From contig JAGYJW010000028.1 in the NCBI GenBank assembly GCA_018401435.1, positions 27,349-91,348 on the forward strand: a DNA stretch of 64,000 nucleotides. The letters run 5' to 3'. Positions 9,337 to 17,683 of this stretch are shown one piece after another. The notes beneath the pieces are model-generated. The model ran no database searches. It saw nothing but the letters and a program-made list of their open reading frames with translations, and was not told the DNA's origin. Position numbers and translations under genes: made by a program. This DNA is from Deltaproteobacteria bacterium. GTDB lineage: Bacteria > Myxococcota_A > UBA796 > UBA2385. Numbering within the stretch: the first letter of the stretch is position 1; each line of letters opens with the position of its first letter.

Positions 9337-9445
9337 GCCCAGGGGCCTGGCTTCTGGGTTGGAGCGGAGGGCCCAGGCGCCTTTCGGGCTCATGGGGGGC
9401 AGGGTCCGATCCGTCCCCCGAGGGCACCCGACCGATGGAGGCCCC

Positions 9446-10279
9446 GTGAATGAAGAGCTGATCCAGGCTCCCGATCCGCGGGACGATTCCTACCGCATCG
9501 ACGATTTTGGCGACCGCGCGGCCGAGCTGGCGCGCCTGGAGCGCCAGGCCCGCGTGGCCTTGCCCCTGGAGATCGCCCAGCTGCGGCGCATCGGCATCCA
9601 GCCGGCCGACAAGGTGCTGGACGTGGGCTGTGGCCCTGGGATCTTGAGCGAGGCCATCGCCGCCCTCGTCCCCGATGGGCGCGTGGTGGGTATCGACGCC
9701 GATCGCGGCCTGCTGATGGGCGCACGGCGCCGTGTGGCGGCCGCCGGCGGGGGCAACCTGCGCTTCGTGCAGGCCCTCGTCGATGACATCCCGATTGAAA
9801 ACGATAGCTTCGACCTCGCCTATGCCCGATTTCTCTTCCAGCACCTGCCCCGCCCCGTCGCGGCCTTGACCGAGCTGCGGCGGGTGATTCGACCCGGGGG
9901 ACGGGTGGTGGTGGTAGACACCGACGATGGCGGCCTGGTGCTGCACCCCGCCCCGCAAGGGCTGCCCGCGCTGCTGGCGCGCACCCAGGCGGCCCAGGCC
10001 CGGCGCGGCGGAGATCGCGCAGTGGGCCGCAAGCTGCGCGGCCATATGATCGCTGCGGGCCTGCGGGAGGTGCGGGTGGAGGTGGTGCCCTTCAGCTCCG
10101 AGCAGGTGGGCATGCAGGTCTTTCTCGACATCTGCCTGGGCTTCAAGGGGCAGCTGCTCGCTGCATCGGGCGAGGACCCCGAAGCGACAGGCAAGACCCT
10201 GGCCGAGGCCCGCGCCTTGGTGGACCGCCCCGACGCCTTTGGCCACGCCCTGGTCTATGTGGCGGTGGGCGTCGTCTGA
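9446..10279 (+). CDS. SAM-dependent methyltransferase (class I)
   Basis: 277 residues from GTG 9446, chosen because GGAGG is at 9437-9441 and the upstream open frame has no coding character. Motif I VLDVGCGPG (about residues 53-61), acidic end of beta-2 GIDAD, motif post-I FDLAYARFLFQHL and RVIRPGGRVVVVD give a standard class I Rossmann methyltransferase, closest in style to UbiE/COQ5-like enzymes. Substrate unknown. It lies between the kinase-ATPase locus and a convergent hypothetical gene. Confidence 0.85.
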   Translation: MNEELIQAPDPRDDSYRIDDFGDRAAELARLERQARVALPLEIAQLRRIGIQPADKVLDVGCGPGILSEAIAALVPDGRVVGIDADRGLLMGARRRVAAAGGGNLRFVQALVDDIPIENDSFDLAYARFLFQHLPRPVAALTELRRVIRPGGRVVVVDTDDGGLVLHPAPQGLPALLARTQAAQARRGGDRAVGRKLRGHMIAAGLREVRVEVVPFSSEQVGMQVFLDICLGFKGQLLAASGEDPEATGKTLAEARALVDRPDAFGHALVYVAVGVV

Positions 10280-10297
10280 TCGCCCGGTGTGCGCCGA

Positions 10298-10927
10298 TCA
10301 GGACTGGGAGGCCGGCGCGATGCGGGGCTCGGTGGAGGCCAGGGCGATCCAGGACAACACCGGGATGCCACAGCACATCAGCGCCACCACCGCGGCGTTG
10401 ATCGCCATGAAGAAGCCGGCAAAGGTGCCCAGCAGGCTGCCTTGTTCCGGGCCTTGCCTGGCGAGGGCGGCGGCGTCGATGACCTGCCGGGTCTTGGGCC
10501 AGAAGGCCCGCCCATAGAAGGCGCCATCCTGCATGGCTACCCGTTCTTCGGTCACGACCACGGGGTGCCAGGTCTGGGCAAAGCCCTTCTTGACCGTGGC
10601 CTGGCCATAGGTCAGCGCGTCGGCTTCGGCCGCCTCGGCCAACCACACATCCACCAAGGCCCAGGCGTGCTGGAAGCCGCGTGGAATGCGCCCGTTGTCG
10701 TGTTCCCGGAAGCGCTCCAGCAACTCCGTGTAGCCGCCCTGCATGTCGTCTTTGGCCAGCTGCTGGACGCGCCGGACCCGCACCAGGGTGGTCAGCCGCG
10801 AGAAGACATCCCAGTGCCAGCGGCGCCGCATGGCCACAAAGCCATCGGGCAGCTTTTCGACCACCACAAAGCCAATCTCTTCGAGGGCTTGTTGGCGCCG
10901 GTGGAGGTCAAAGGGGGCGGGGCCCAT
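10298..10927 (-). CDS. Hypothetical protein with C-terminal membrane helix
   Basis: 209 residues; ATG 10927 has GGAG at 10933-10936. The body is soluble and unrecognised (WHWDVFSRLTTLVRVR, WHPVVVTEERVA). Near the C-terminus a hydrophobic stretch (TFAGFFMAINAAVVALMCC) would place the protein as a tail-anchored inner-membrane protein with the bulk in the cytoplasm. Convergent with the methyltransferase and divergent from the DGT-repeat lipoprotein. No function assigned. Confidence 0.6.
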   Translation of the reverse strand: MGPAPFDLHRRQQALEEIGFVVVEKLPDGFVAMRRRWHWDVFSRLTTLVRVRRVQQLAKDDMQGGYTELLERFREHDNGRIPRGFQHAWALVDVWLAEAAEADALTYGQATVKKGFAQTWHPVVVTEERVAMQDGAFYGRAFWPKTRQVIDAAALARQGPEQGSLLGTFAGFFMAINAAVVALMCCGIPVLSWIALASTEPRIAPASQS

Positions 10928-11008
10928 GGCTTCTCCGGGTGGGGGCAGGCGCCGGCCGGGCGGGTGGCGGCGCAGTGCAGTAGACTGGCAGCTTCACATG
11001 GAGGCTTC

Positions 11009-11782
11009 ATGCGCGCACTTCTCCCCATCCTGCTCCTCGCCCTCGCGGCATGCTCCCCAGCCGACGCCGACAAGTCCGACACCGGTGATATCAGCGGCGA
11101 TGGCACCTGATGGCACGATGGCACGATGCCCGATGGCACCGATGGCACCGATGGCACCGATGGCACCGATGGCACCGATGGCACCGATGGGGGCGGCGAC
11201 TTCGACGCCACCCAGGTCGAGGGCAAGGCCTACGCCATCGATCTCGCCGAAGCCACCTGGGTTCAGCCCGCCGGCGTCGGCGACCTGCTGGGTGGCTCCT
11301 TGGAGCAGAACCTGCTGCTGGGCGTCGATAGCGCCGATGGCACCTCCATCAGCTTCATCTCCACCCTGACCACCTCCCTGACCGATCTCAACCAGGATCC
11401 CTGCCAGGTCACCCAGGACATCTCGGGCGACTTCAGCGGCGCGCCGGCCTTCGAGGTCAACGAGCCGGTGCTCAACGTGGGCGTCAGCGGATCGGTGATC
11501 CCCTTGCGGGACTTCAGCTTCAACGCCAGCTTCTCGGATGATGGCAGCGCGATCGACGATGGCACCCTGGTGGCCGAGATCGACGTGCGCGATGTGGGCC
11601 CCCTGGTGGGCTACGACAACCCCGATGACATCTGCGATCTGGTGGTCTTCCTGGGCACCTCTTGCGTGGCCTGCAGCGATGCTTCGGGCACCTACTGCCT
11701 GGACACCGAGATCACCAACTTGCAGGGCCCCGCCGCCGACACCGTGGTGGAGCGCATCACCACGCCCCCCTCGGGCTGCTGA
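11009..11782 (+). pseudogene. Lipoprotein with DGT tandem repeats, interrupted by an in-frame TGA
   Basis: ATG 11009 follows GGAGG (11000-11004) and encodes a lipoprotein leader (LLLALAACSPAD). The frame stops at TGA 11108-11110 inside a repetitive stretch, then continues in the same frame to 11782 (restart possible at ATG 11126) through DGT repeats and a ~190-residue domain with several Cys (ICDLVVFLGTSCVACSD). Around the stop the 9-bp unit is garbled (one extra T, then units of 8, 8 and 7 bases) so the frame is lost and regained within ~30 bp. Either local sequencing error or repeat slippage has broken an exported lipoprotein of ~257 residues. Function unknown. It runs into hemF. Confidence 0.6.
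11132..11185 (+). repeat. Six perfect 9-bp tandem repeats (GATGGCACC)
   Basis: Six exact head-to-tail copies of GATGGCACC encode Asp-Gly-Thr repeats behind the lipoprotein leader. Degenerate copies lie just upstream (about 11099-11131), where the in-frame stop occurs. Such units slip easily in replication and sequencing. Confidence 0.95.
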
Positions 11783-11790
11783 TCTCTGCG

Positions 11791-12720
11791 TTGTCGGCCA
11801 GCGACCCGCCGGATCCAGGCAGGGTCCGAGCCTGGCTGCAGGACCTCCAGGGCCGCATCTGCGCGGGCCTGGAGGCTGTGGATGGGCAGGCGCGCTTTGT
11901 CCCGGACCGAGAGGATCGGGGCGAGGCCGGCCTGTCGGATCCCCGGGTGCTCGAAGATGGGCCGGTGATCGAGCGCGCAGCGGTCAACTTTACGCACAGT
12001 CGCGGCGCGGGATTGCCAGAGGCCGCCACCCAGCGCCACCCCCAGCTTGCGGGGCTCCCCTTCGAGGCCGTGTCGCTGTCGCTGATCGTTCACCCCCGCA
12101 ACCCCTACGCGCCCACCACCCACGCCAACTTTCGCTGCTTTGTGGCGGGTGCGCCGGGCGAGCCGGCGGCATGGTGGGTGGGGGGCGGCTTCGACCTCAC
12201 GCCCTACTACGGCTTTGATGAAGACACGGTGGCCTGGCATCGGGCGGCCCGGGCGGCCTGTACGCCGTCGGGTCCGGGGGTTCACGCCGACCTGAAGGCG
12301 CGTTGCGACGCCTACTTCCACCTGGACCACCGCAACGAGCAGCGCGGGGTCGGCGGCATCTTCTTCGACGATTGGACCGAGGGGGGATGGACGGCCAGCC
12401 TGGGCCTGTTGCAGCGGGTGGGCGAGGCCTTCTGGCCGGCCTACCGCCCCATCCTGGTGGCGCGCAGCGCCATGCCCTATGGCGAGAGTCAGCGGCGCTG
12501 GCAGCTCATCCGCCGGGGCCGCTACGTCGAGTTCAACCTGATCCAGGACCGCGGCACCCGCTATGGCCTGCAGTCCGGACGCCGCATCGAGGCGGTCTTG
12601 GGATCGATGCCGCCAGCGGTGGCCTGGGCCTACCAGCACCAGCCGACCCCGGGCAGCCCCGAGGCCGAGCTGCTCAGCCGCTACCTGGTGCCGCGGGACT
12701 GGCTGGCTGACGGGGTCTGA
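11791..12720 (+). CDS. hemF: Oxygen-dependent coproporphyrinogen III oxidase
   Basis: Converts coproporphyrinogen III to protoporphyrinogen IX with O2 in heme synthesis, in the cytosol as a dimer. Family signatures are clear: FTHSRGAGLPEAAT, HANFRCFV, GGGFDLTPYYGFDED, RGVGGIFFDDW and YVEFNLIQDRGTRYGLQSG. The start is uncertain: no ATG is usable, and TTG 11791, nine bases after the preceding stop, gives 309 residues against ~300 for E. coli HemF. It overlaps the tail region of the DGT lipoprotein operonically. Presence implies aerobic or microaerobic heme synthesis. Confidence 0.93.
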   Translation: MSASDPPDPGRVRAWLQDLQGRICAGLEAVDGQARFVPDREDRGEAGLSDPRVLEDGPVIERAAVNFTHSRGAGLPEAATQRHPQLAGLPFEAVSLSLIVHPRNPYAPTTHANFRCFVAGAPGEPAAWWVGGGFDLTPYYGFDEDTVAWHRAARAACTPSGPGVHADLKARCDAYFHLDHRNEQRGVGGIFFDDWTEGGWTASLGLLQRVGEAFWPAYRPILVARSAMPYGESQRRWQLIRRGRYVEFNLIQDRGTRYGLQSGRRIEAVLGSMPPAVAWAYQHQPTPGSPEAELLSRYLVPRDWLADGV

Positions 12721-12744
12721 TCCCCGCCGGCCAGCCCCCGTGCT

Positions 12745-13683
12745 TCAGCGGCAGACCGTGACCGAGGTGGTGTAGCTGCAGGACCAGTCGTCGCAGTCCA
12801 CGAAGCCGTCGCCGTCGTTGTCCACGCCGTCAGCGCAGGTGGCGTCCGTCGTTTCGGTGACACCCGGGCCGCCGCAAGCCACGGCGAAGCCGCAGTCGGG
12901 GTCGTTGCAGTCCGAGCGGTCCGAGGTGGTCGTATCGGCGTCGTTGTCGATGCCGTCCGAGCACTCCTCTTCGGTGTCTTCGACGCAGTGGGTGGCGTCC
13001 CAGTTGCGCCAGCAGCCGTTGTCGGCGCAGTCGGTGCGGCCGTCGCCGTCGTTGTCCACGCCATCGGAGCACTGGGCCACGTCGTCGCGACCCTCGGGGA
13101 TCACCTCGTCGCAGAAGTCCTCGCAGTCGAAGTCATTGCAGTCGATATAGCCGTCGCTGTCGTTGTCCACGCCGTCGCTGCAGGCGGCCTCGGTGTCTTC
13201 GCCCTCGCAGAAGTCGTCGCAGTCGAAGTCGTTGCAGTCGATATAGCCGTCGCTGTCGTTGTCCACGCCGTCGCTGCAGGCAGCCTCGGTGTTCTCGCCG
13301 CCGCAGACGTCGCCGCCCAGGTCCTGGCAATCGAAGTCATCGCAGTCGATGTAGCCGTCCCCGTCGTTGTCGATGCCATCCGAGCAGGCCGCGGCGTTGT
13401 CTTCGGTGCTGCCGCCGCCGTCGCCGCCGTCGCCCCCGTCGCCGCCGTCGCCCCCGTCGCCCCCGTCGCCCCCGTCGCTACCACCAGCGCAGTCGTCGTC
13501 CAGGGCGTCGGCATAGCCGTCGCCGTCGTTGTCCACGCCGTCGTCGCAAATCTCGACGCTGGTATTGGAGCCGCCGTCGTCGCCGTCATCGTCACCCTCG
13601 TCCGTCTTGCCGAAGCAGCCGGCCACGCTGATGAGGAGGGCGAGGCTGAGCCCGCGGGAGAGGGACAGGGGAAGTCGGTACAT
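12745..13683 (-). CDS. Cys/Asp-rich repeat lipoprotein
   Basis: 312 residues with a lipobox leader (LISVAGCFG). After a GGD spacer the protein consists of repeats of the type CSDGVDNDGDGYIDCxDxDC, at least seven copies, resembling the Cys-rich putative metal-binding repeats common in myxobacterial surface proteins; DxDxDG loops predict Ca2+ binding and the cysteines probably form disulfides. Surface-exposed structural or adhesive role inferred. ATG 13683 is preceded by GGAGG, which sits in a hairpin (13688-13702). Divergent from the FG-GAP protein, which carries related repeats. Confidence 0.85.
   Translation of the reverse strand: MYRLPLSLSRGLSLALLISVAGCFGKTDEGDDDGDDGGSNTSVEICDDGVDNDGDGYADALDDDCAGGSDGGDGGDGGDGGDGGDGGDGGGSTEDNAAACSDGIDNDGDGYIDCDDFDCQDLGGDVCGGENTEAACSDGVDNDSDGYIDCNDFDCDDFCEGEDTEAACSDGVDNDSDGYIDCNDFDCEDFCDEVIPEGRDDVAQCSDGVDNDGDGRTDCADNGCWRNWDATHCVEDTEEECSDGIDNDADTTTSDRSDCNDPDCGFAVACGGPGVTETTDATCADGVDNDGDGFVDCDDWSCSYTTSVTVCR
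13415..13480 (-). repeat. GGD-encoding short repeats in the Cys/Asp-rich lipoprotein
   Basis: Imperfect 9-bp units encoding Gly-Gly-Asp form a flexible spacer between the lipoprotein leader region and the first Cys-rich repeats. Confidence 0.85.
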
Positions 13684-13687
13684 GCAT

Positions 13688-13702
13688 CCTCCAGGAAGGA
13701 GG
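13688..13702 (-). promoter_or_regulatory. Hairpin covering the ribosome-binding site of the Cys/Asp-rich lipoprotein
   Basis: On the minus strand CCTCC, a 5-nt loop and GGAGG form a perfect 5-bp stem. The GGAGG arm is the Shine-Dalgarno sequence, four bases before ATG 13683. Such pairing could limit translation. Seen directly; effect is inferred. Confidence 0.45.
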
Positions 13703-13917
13703 CATCGTCACCTGTCTGGGGGCCGATCGCCGTGGCGGCCACGTGAAAACTGGCGCCATATCCACCGCGGCGGGGCGCAGGGCGGCCAGGGATCCCCCCG
13801 GGTCTGCCCGCGTAACGGTGCATCTGCAGCCGGCTTTAGGGAGATTTCACCGCGTCATCAAAGCTCAAGATCCTCGCGGCCCTGCCGTTGCAGACGGTGA
13901 AGCCTCAGGAGGTCTAC

Positions 13918-16482
13918 ATGCGCATTCCATCCCTGGTGATCGGCCTCGCCCTCATGGCCTGCAAGGGCGGCGACTCCGAGAATCCCGACGCCAACATCAA
14001 CGTCAGCGGGGGCTCCGCCGGGGCCCTCACTGTGGACAACGACGGGGACGGCTGGACCGAAAACGAGGGCGACTGCAACGACGCCAACGCCTTCGTCTTC
14101 CCAGGTGCGGGCGAACGTTGCGACGGCCTGGACAACGACTGCAACGGCACTGTAGACGACAACGTCCAGGGCATCTGGTATATCGACAATGACGCCGACA
14201 ACTATGGGCACCCCTCGGGCGTCTTCCCCAGCTGCAACCCACCCCCGGGCTTTGCACCCAACGCCACCGATTGCGACGACAGCAACGCGTCGGTGAATCC
14301 GGGTGCTTCCGAGGTCTGCGACGGCCTGGACAACAACTGCGCCGGCGGCGTGGACGAGGGGGTGACCACCACCTACTACCGCGACCTCGACGCCGACGGC
14401 TTCGGCAACCCGGGCAGCACCAGCGCCGCCTGCAGCGCGCCCAGCGGCTACACCCTGGACAATACCGACTGCAACGACGCTAGCGCATCGGCCTACCCCG
14501 GCGCCACCGAGATCTGTGACGGCATCGACAACGACTGCGACACCGTCGTGGACCAGGTCGATGACGACGGCGACTCCTGGGTGGCCATGGCCTGTGGCGG
14601 CGGCGACTGCGACGACACCGACCCCACCGTCAACCCCGGCGCGGTCGAGGTCTGGTACGACGGCATCGACCAGGACTGCGACCTCAACAGCGACTTCGAC
14701 CAGGACGGCGACGGCTTTGACAGCAGCGCCTATGGCGGCACCGACTGCGACGACACCAATGTCGCCTTCAACCCGGGAGCCACCGAGATCTGGTACGACG
14801 GCATCGACCAGGACTGCAGCGGGGGCAGCGACTTCGACCAGGATGGCGACGGCTACACCGCCCTGGCCCACGGCGGCAGCGACTGCGACGACGTGGCCGC
14901 GGGGGTCTACCCCGGCGCCATCGACGCCTGGTATGACGGCGTGGACGCCGACTGCGCCGGCAACAGCGACTTCGACCAGGACGGCGACGGCTTCGACAGC
15001 GACGCCTATGGCGGCACCGACTGCAACGACCTGGTCGGCACCATCAATACCAGCGCCACCGAGGTGGCCAACGACGGCGTCGACAACAACTGCGACGCCA
15101 GCCCCGTAGGCGACGGCATCTGGCAGCACTTCACGGTGGCCAACGCCGACGCGCGCTTCACCGGCGAGGCAGCGGGCGACCGCGCAGGCCAGGGCGACCC
15201 CGGCATCGACGGTGCCGGCGACGTCAACGGCGACGGCTATGGCGACCTGATCATCAGCGCCCTGCGCCATGGCTCCGGCGGCAGCCAGGTGGGCGCGGCC
15301 TATGTGGTGTTGGGCCCGGTCAGCGGCAACCACAGCCTCAGCACCGCCGACGCCAAGATGACGGGCGAGTCCTCCGGTGACCAGGCCGGCCGCGGCGTGG
15401 CCGGGGTGGGGGATGTCAACAACGACGGCTACGACGACGTTCTCATCGGTGTCATCGGCGATGACGCCGGCGGCGCCGACGCGGGCGCCAGCTACCTGGT
15501 CTATGGCCCCATCGTGGGCAACTTCGACATGGGCTCGGCCGATGTGGAGATCCGAGGGGCCGCCGCCAGCGACTCCTTCTGCGAGGTCGCCTGGGTGGGG
15601 GATGTCAACGGCGACGCCTACGACGACTTCATGGTGGGCGCGATGTACAGCAGCGCGGGCGGCCCGCTGGCCGGCGCTGCCTACATCTTCCATGGCCCCA
15701 TGACCGTTGACATCAGCGCCAGCGCCGCGGACGCCGTCATCACGGGCGAGACCTTCTTCGACGAGGCCGGCGCCTCCAACTGGGGTGCCGGCGACGTCGA
15801 TGGCGACGGCATCAACGATCTGCTCATCGCCTCCCGCTCCAACGATGTGGGCGGAACCGACGCGGGCGCCGCCTATGTGGTCCTGGGGCCCATCACCAGC
15901 GATATGAGCCTGGCCGCCGCCGACGCGCGCTTCACCGGTGAACACGCAGGCGCCATGATCGGCTGGGGCGTCAGCGCCACCACCGCTGGCGACGTGAACA
16001 ACGACGGCTACGCCGACATGGTCATCGGGGCGAAGTTCGACAGCGACTCGGCGACCTATGCAGGCGCCGCCTATGTCATCTACGGTCCGCCCACCGCTGG
16101 CTCGTCCAGCCTGAGCACCGCCGATGCCAAGCTGCTGGGCGAGTACGAGCGGGACTTCACCGGCGACTCGGTGCACGGGCCCGGCGACGTGGACGGCGAC
16201 GGCTTCGACGACGTGCTGATCGGCTCCGGCTATAGCGACGCCGGAGCGGCCAATGCCGGCGCGGTCTACCTGGTGCGCGGCCCCATGAGCGGCACCCAGA
16301 ACCTGTCCTCGGCCGCGGCCAGCCGCATCGGCGCCGCGGGGGCCGAGGACCGGCTGCGGGGCCATGGCGCGGGCGATGTGGACGGCGACGGCCTGGCCGA
16401 CATCCTGGTCAGCGCCCAGCTCAACGACACCGCGGGCACCGACGCCGGCGCGGTCTACCTCTTCTTCGGCTCGGGGCTCTGA
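13918..16482 (+). CDS. Cys/Asp-repeat plus FG-GAP beta-propeller lipoprotein
   Basis: 854 residues. ATG 13918 has a near-ideal AGGAGG at 13907-13912. Leader LVIGLALMACKGG is a lipobox. Residues ~40-400: repeats with CDGLDNDCNG and DxDGDG calcium-type loops. Residues ~405-854: seven or so FG-GAP/integrin-alpha repeats, each with GDVNGDGYDDxLIG-type calcium loops, expected to fold as a beta-propeller. Likely an exported, calcium-stabilised surface or adhesion protein. It shares repeat type with the divergent lipoprotein at 12745-13683, suggesting a paired surface function. Intergenic 13684-13917 holds both 5' regions. Confidence 0.9.
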   Translation: MRIPSLVIGLALMACKGGDSENPDANINVSGGSAGALTVDNDGDGWTENEGDCNDANAFVFPGAGERCDGLDNDCNGTVDDNVQGIWYIDNDADNYGHPSGVFPSCNPPPGFAPNATDCDDSNASVNPGASEVCDGLDNNCAGGVDEGVTTTYYRDLDADGFGNPGSTSAACSAPSGYTLDNTDCNDASASAYPGATEICDGIDNDCDTVVDQVDDDGDSWVAMACGGGDCDDTDPTVNPGAVEVWYDGIDQDCDLNSDFDQDGDGFDSSAYGGTDCDDTNVAFNPGATEIWYDGIDQDCSGGSDFDQDGDGYTALAHGGSDCDDVAAGVYPGAIDAWYDGVDADCAGNSDFDQDGDGFDSDAYGGTDCNDLVGTINTSATEVANDGVDNNCDASPVGDGIWQHFTVANADARFTGEAAGDRAGQGDPGIDGAGDVNGDGYGDLIISALRHGSGGSQVGAAYVVLGPVSGNHSLSTADAKMTGESSGDQAGRGVAGVGDVNNDGYDDVLIGVIGDDAGGADAGASYLVYGPIVGNFDMGSADVEIRGAAASDSFCEVAWVGDVNGDAYDDFMVGAMYSSAGGPLAGAAYIFHGPMTVDISASAADAVITGETFFDEAGASNWGAGDVDGDGINDLLIASRSNDVGGTDAGAAYVVLGPITSDMSLAAADARFTGEHAGAMIGWGVSATTAGDVNNDGYADMVIGAKFDSDSATYAGAAYVIYGPPTAGSSSLSTADAKLLGEYERDFTGDSVHGPGDVDGDGFDDVLIGSGYSDAGAANAGAVYLVRGPMSGTQNLSSAAASRIGAAGAEDRLRGHGAGDVDGDGLADILVSAQLNDTAGTDAGAVYLFFGSGL

Positions 16483-16492
16483 GCCCCTGACC

Positions 16493-17416
16493 TCAGGAGA
16501 TGATCAGCTCTGCAACAGAGCCGCGGGCGGTCGCCTTGGAGTTGATCGCCCGCGTCATCATGACCTGACCCGAAGTGAAGCCCCGTCGGTAGAGCGATCT
16601 CACCGGCGGGGTGTCGCTGTTGGACAGCAGCACGCTCACGCCCTTGTCCTTGAGCGCCGCCGCCACATCCCGCAGCCGCTCCTGGTCCGACAGGTCAAAG
16701 CCGCCCTGGGTGTAGGCCGTGAAGGAGGCCGTCTCGCTCACCGGCACATAGGGCGGGTCGAAATAGACCAGGTCACCCGGCAGCGCGCGGTCGAGCACGG
16801 CGTCAAAGCCTTCGTGGTGGATGGCCGCGCCCCCCAGCACCCGGCTGCAGGCCCGCAGGTTGTCCTCGTCGCAGATGCGGGGGTTCTTGTAGCGACCCAC
16901 AGGCACGTTGAAGTCGCCCTTGCGGTTCACCCGATACAGCCCATTGAAGCCCGTCTTGTTCAGGTAGATGAACCAGGCACCGACGTCGGCGTCGTGCTCG
17001 AAGGCATCGACGGGGAGCTGGCGCACCTCGTAGTAGTGCTCGGGGCCATGGGCCTCGCTGTAGTCGCGAAGGCGCTGAATGAGGCCCTCCACATCGTCGC
17101 GCACAGCCCGATAGGTGCGCACCAGCCGGGCGTTGGTATCGGAGAGGTGGGCCCAAGGCTGGTCGGGATCGGCGACCAGGCCCCGGGCCTCGCGCCGGGC
17201 GGCCAGGCCGAAGAAGAGGGCGGCGCCGCCCGAGAAGGGCTCGTGAAAACGCTGGAAGCGGTCCGGTCCACGCCGCAGCAGCTCGGGCACCAGGCGGCGC
17301 TTGCCACCGGCCCACTTGATGAAGGGGGTGGCCTCGGGTGGGGGCGCACGGCGAAGCCCGGCCTCCGGCGGCAAGGGGAGCTGGACCGGCGATCCGGCGA
17401 GGGCGGGCTTGGGCAT
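16493..17416 (-). CDS. dam: DNA adenine methyltransferase, Dam type
   Basis: 307 residues. FIKWAGGKRRLVPEL (~32-46) is the SAM-binding FxGxG-type motif of D12 class N6-adenine methylases, FHEPFSGGAALFFGL follows, LNKTGFNGLYRVN is typical of Dam, and the catalytic DPPY lies near residue 220. In E. coli the family methylates GATC; the target here is inferred. No restriction endonuclease gene is adjacent, so it looks like an orphan methylase for mismatch repair, replication timing or gene regulation. Its stop converges on the FG-GAP gene with only 10 bp between them. Confidence 0.9.
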   Translation of the reverse strand: MPKPALAGSPVQLPLPPEAGLRRAPPPEATPFIKWAGGKRRLVPELLRRGPDRFQRFHEPFSGGAALFFGLAARREARGLVADPDQPWAHLSDTNARLVRTYRAVRDDVEGLIQRLRDYSEAHGPEHYYEVRQLPVDAFEHDADVGAWFIYLNKTGFNGLYRVNRKGDFNVPVGRYKNPRICDEDNLRACSRVLGGAAIHHEGFDAVLDRALPGDLVYFDPPYVPVSETASFTAYTQGGFDLSDQERLRDVAAALKDKGVSVLLSNSDTPPVRSLYRRGFTSGQVMMTRAINSKATARGSVAELIIS

Positions 17417-17683
17417 GGGCTCTTCTCGGGTCTTGACGTGGCAAGAGTAGAGCAGAGCTTTGCATCAAGGATGATCCGCGTCCAGCCGGAATTCCTCGCT
17501 TTCGACGTTCCACGGCGGGCCTACCGAGGCCGACCTCGATCATATTCTTCGCGTAGATCCGACTTAGGCTATTGACCTGTCAAGTGTTTCACAGGCAGGA
17601 AAAAGCCCCGGTCAGGCGCAGGCTTCGGCGCGCGGCTCACCCGGCCCCCGGTGCAGCAGCCCGCGCGGGGGCTCAGCGGGGGC
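17417..17683. other. Intergenic region upstream of dam
   Basis: 267 bp, less GC-rich than its surroundings, between the dam start and the 3' end of the cation transporter, both on the minus strand. It should hold the dam promoter, but no convincing -35/-10 pair was found. A small inverted repeat (CCTGT, 10-nt loop, ACAGG at 17576-17595) is the only structure noted. No gene seen. Confidence 0.5.

Noticed and set aside
7405..9393. A 662-codon minus-strand open frame opposite the ATPase
   Set aside because: Gln/Gly/His-rich antisense composition; the plus strand shows Walker motifs.
13415..13480. Possible CRISPR array or minisatellite of interest
   Set aside because: The units encode GGD in frame with no spacers, so this is a coding repeat.
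13858..16365. An 835-codon minus-strand open frame opposite the FG-GAP gene
   Set aside because: It is the in-register antisense of GAC/GGC-rich repeats; its translation is low-complexity Val/Ala/Gly and has no ribosome site or domain.
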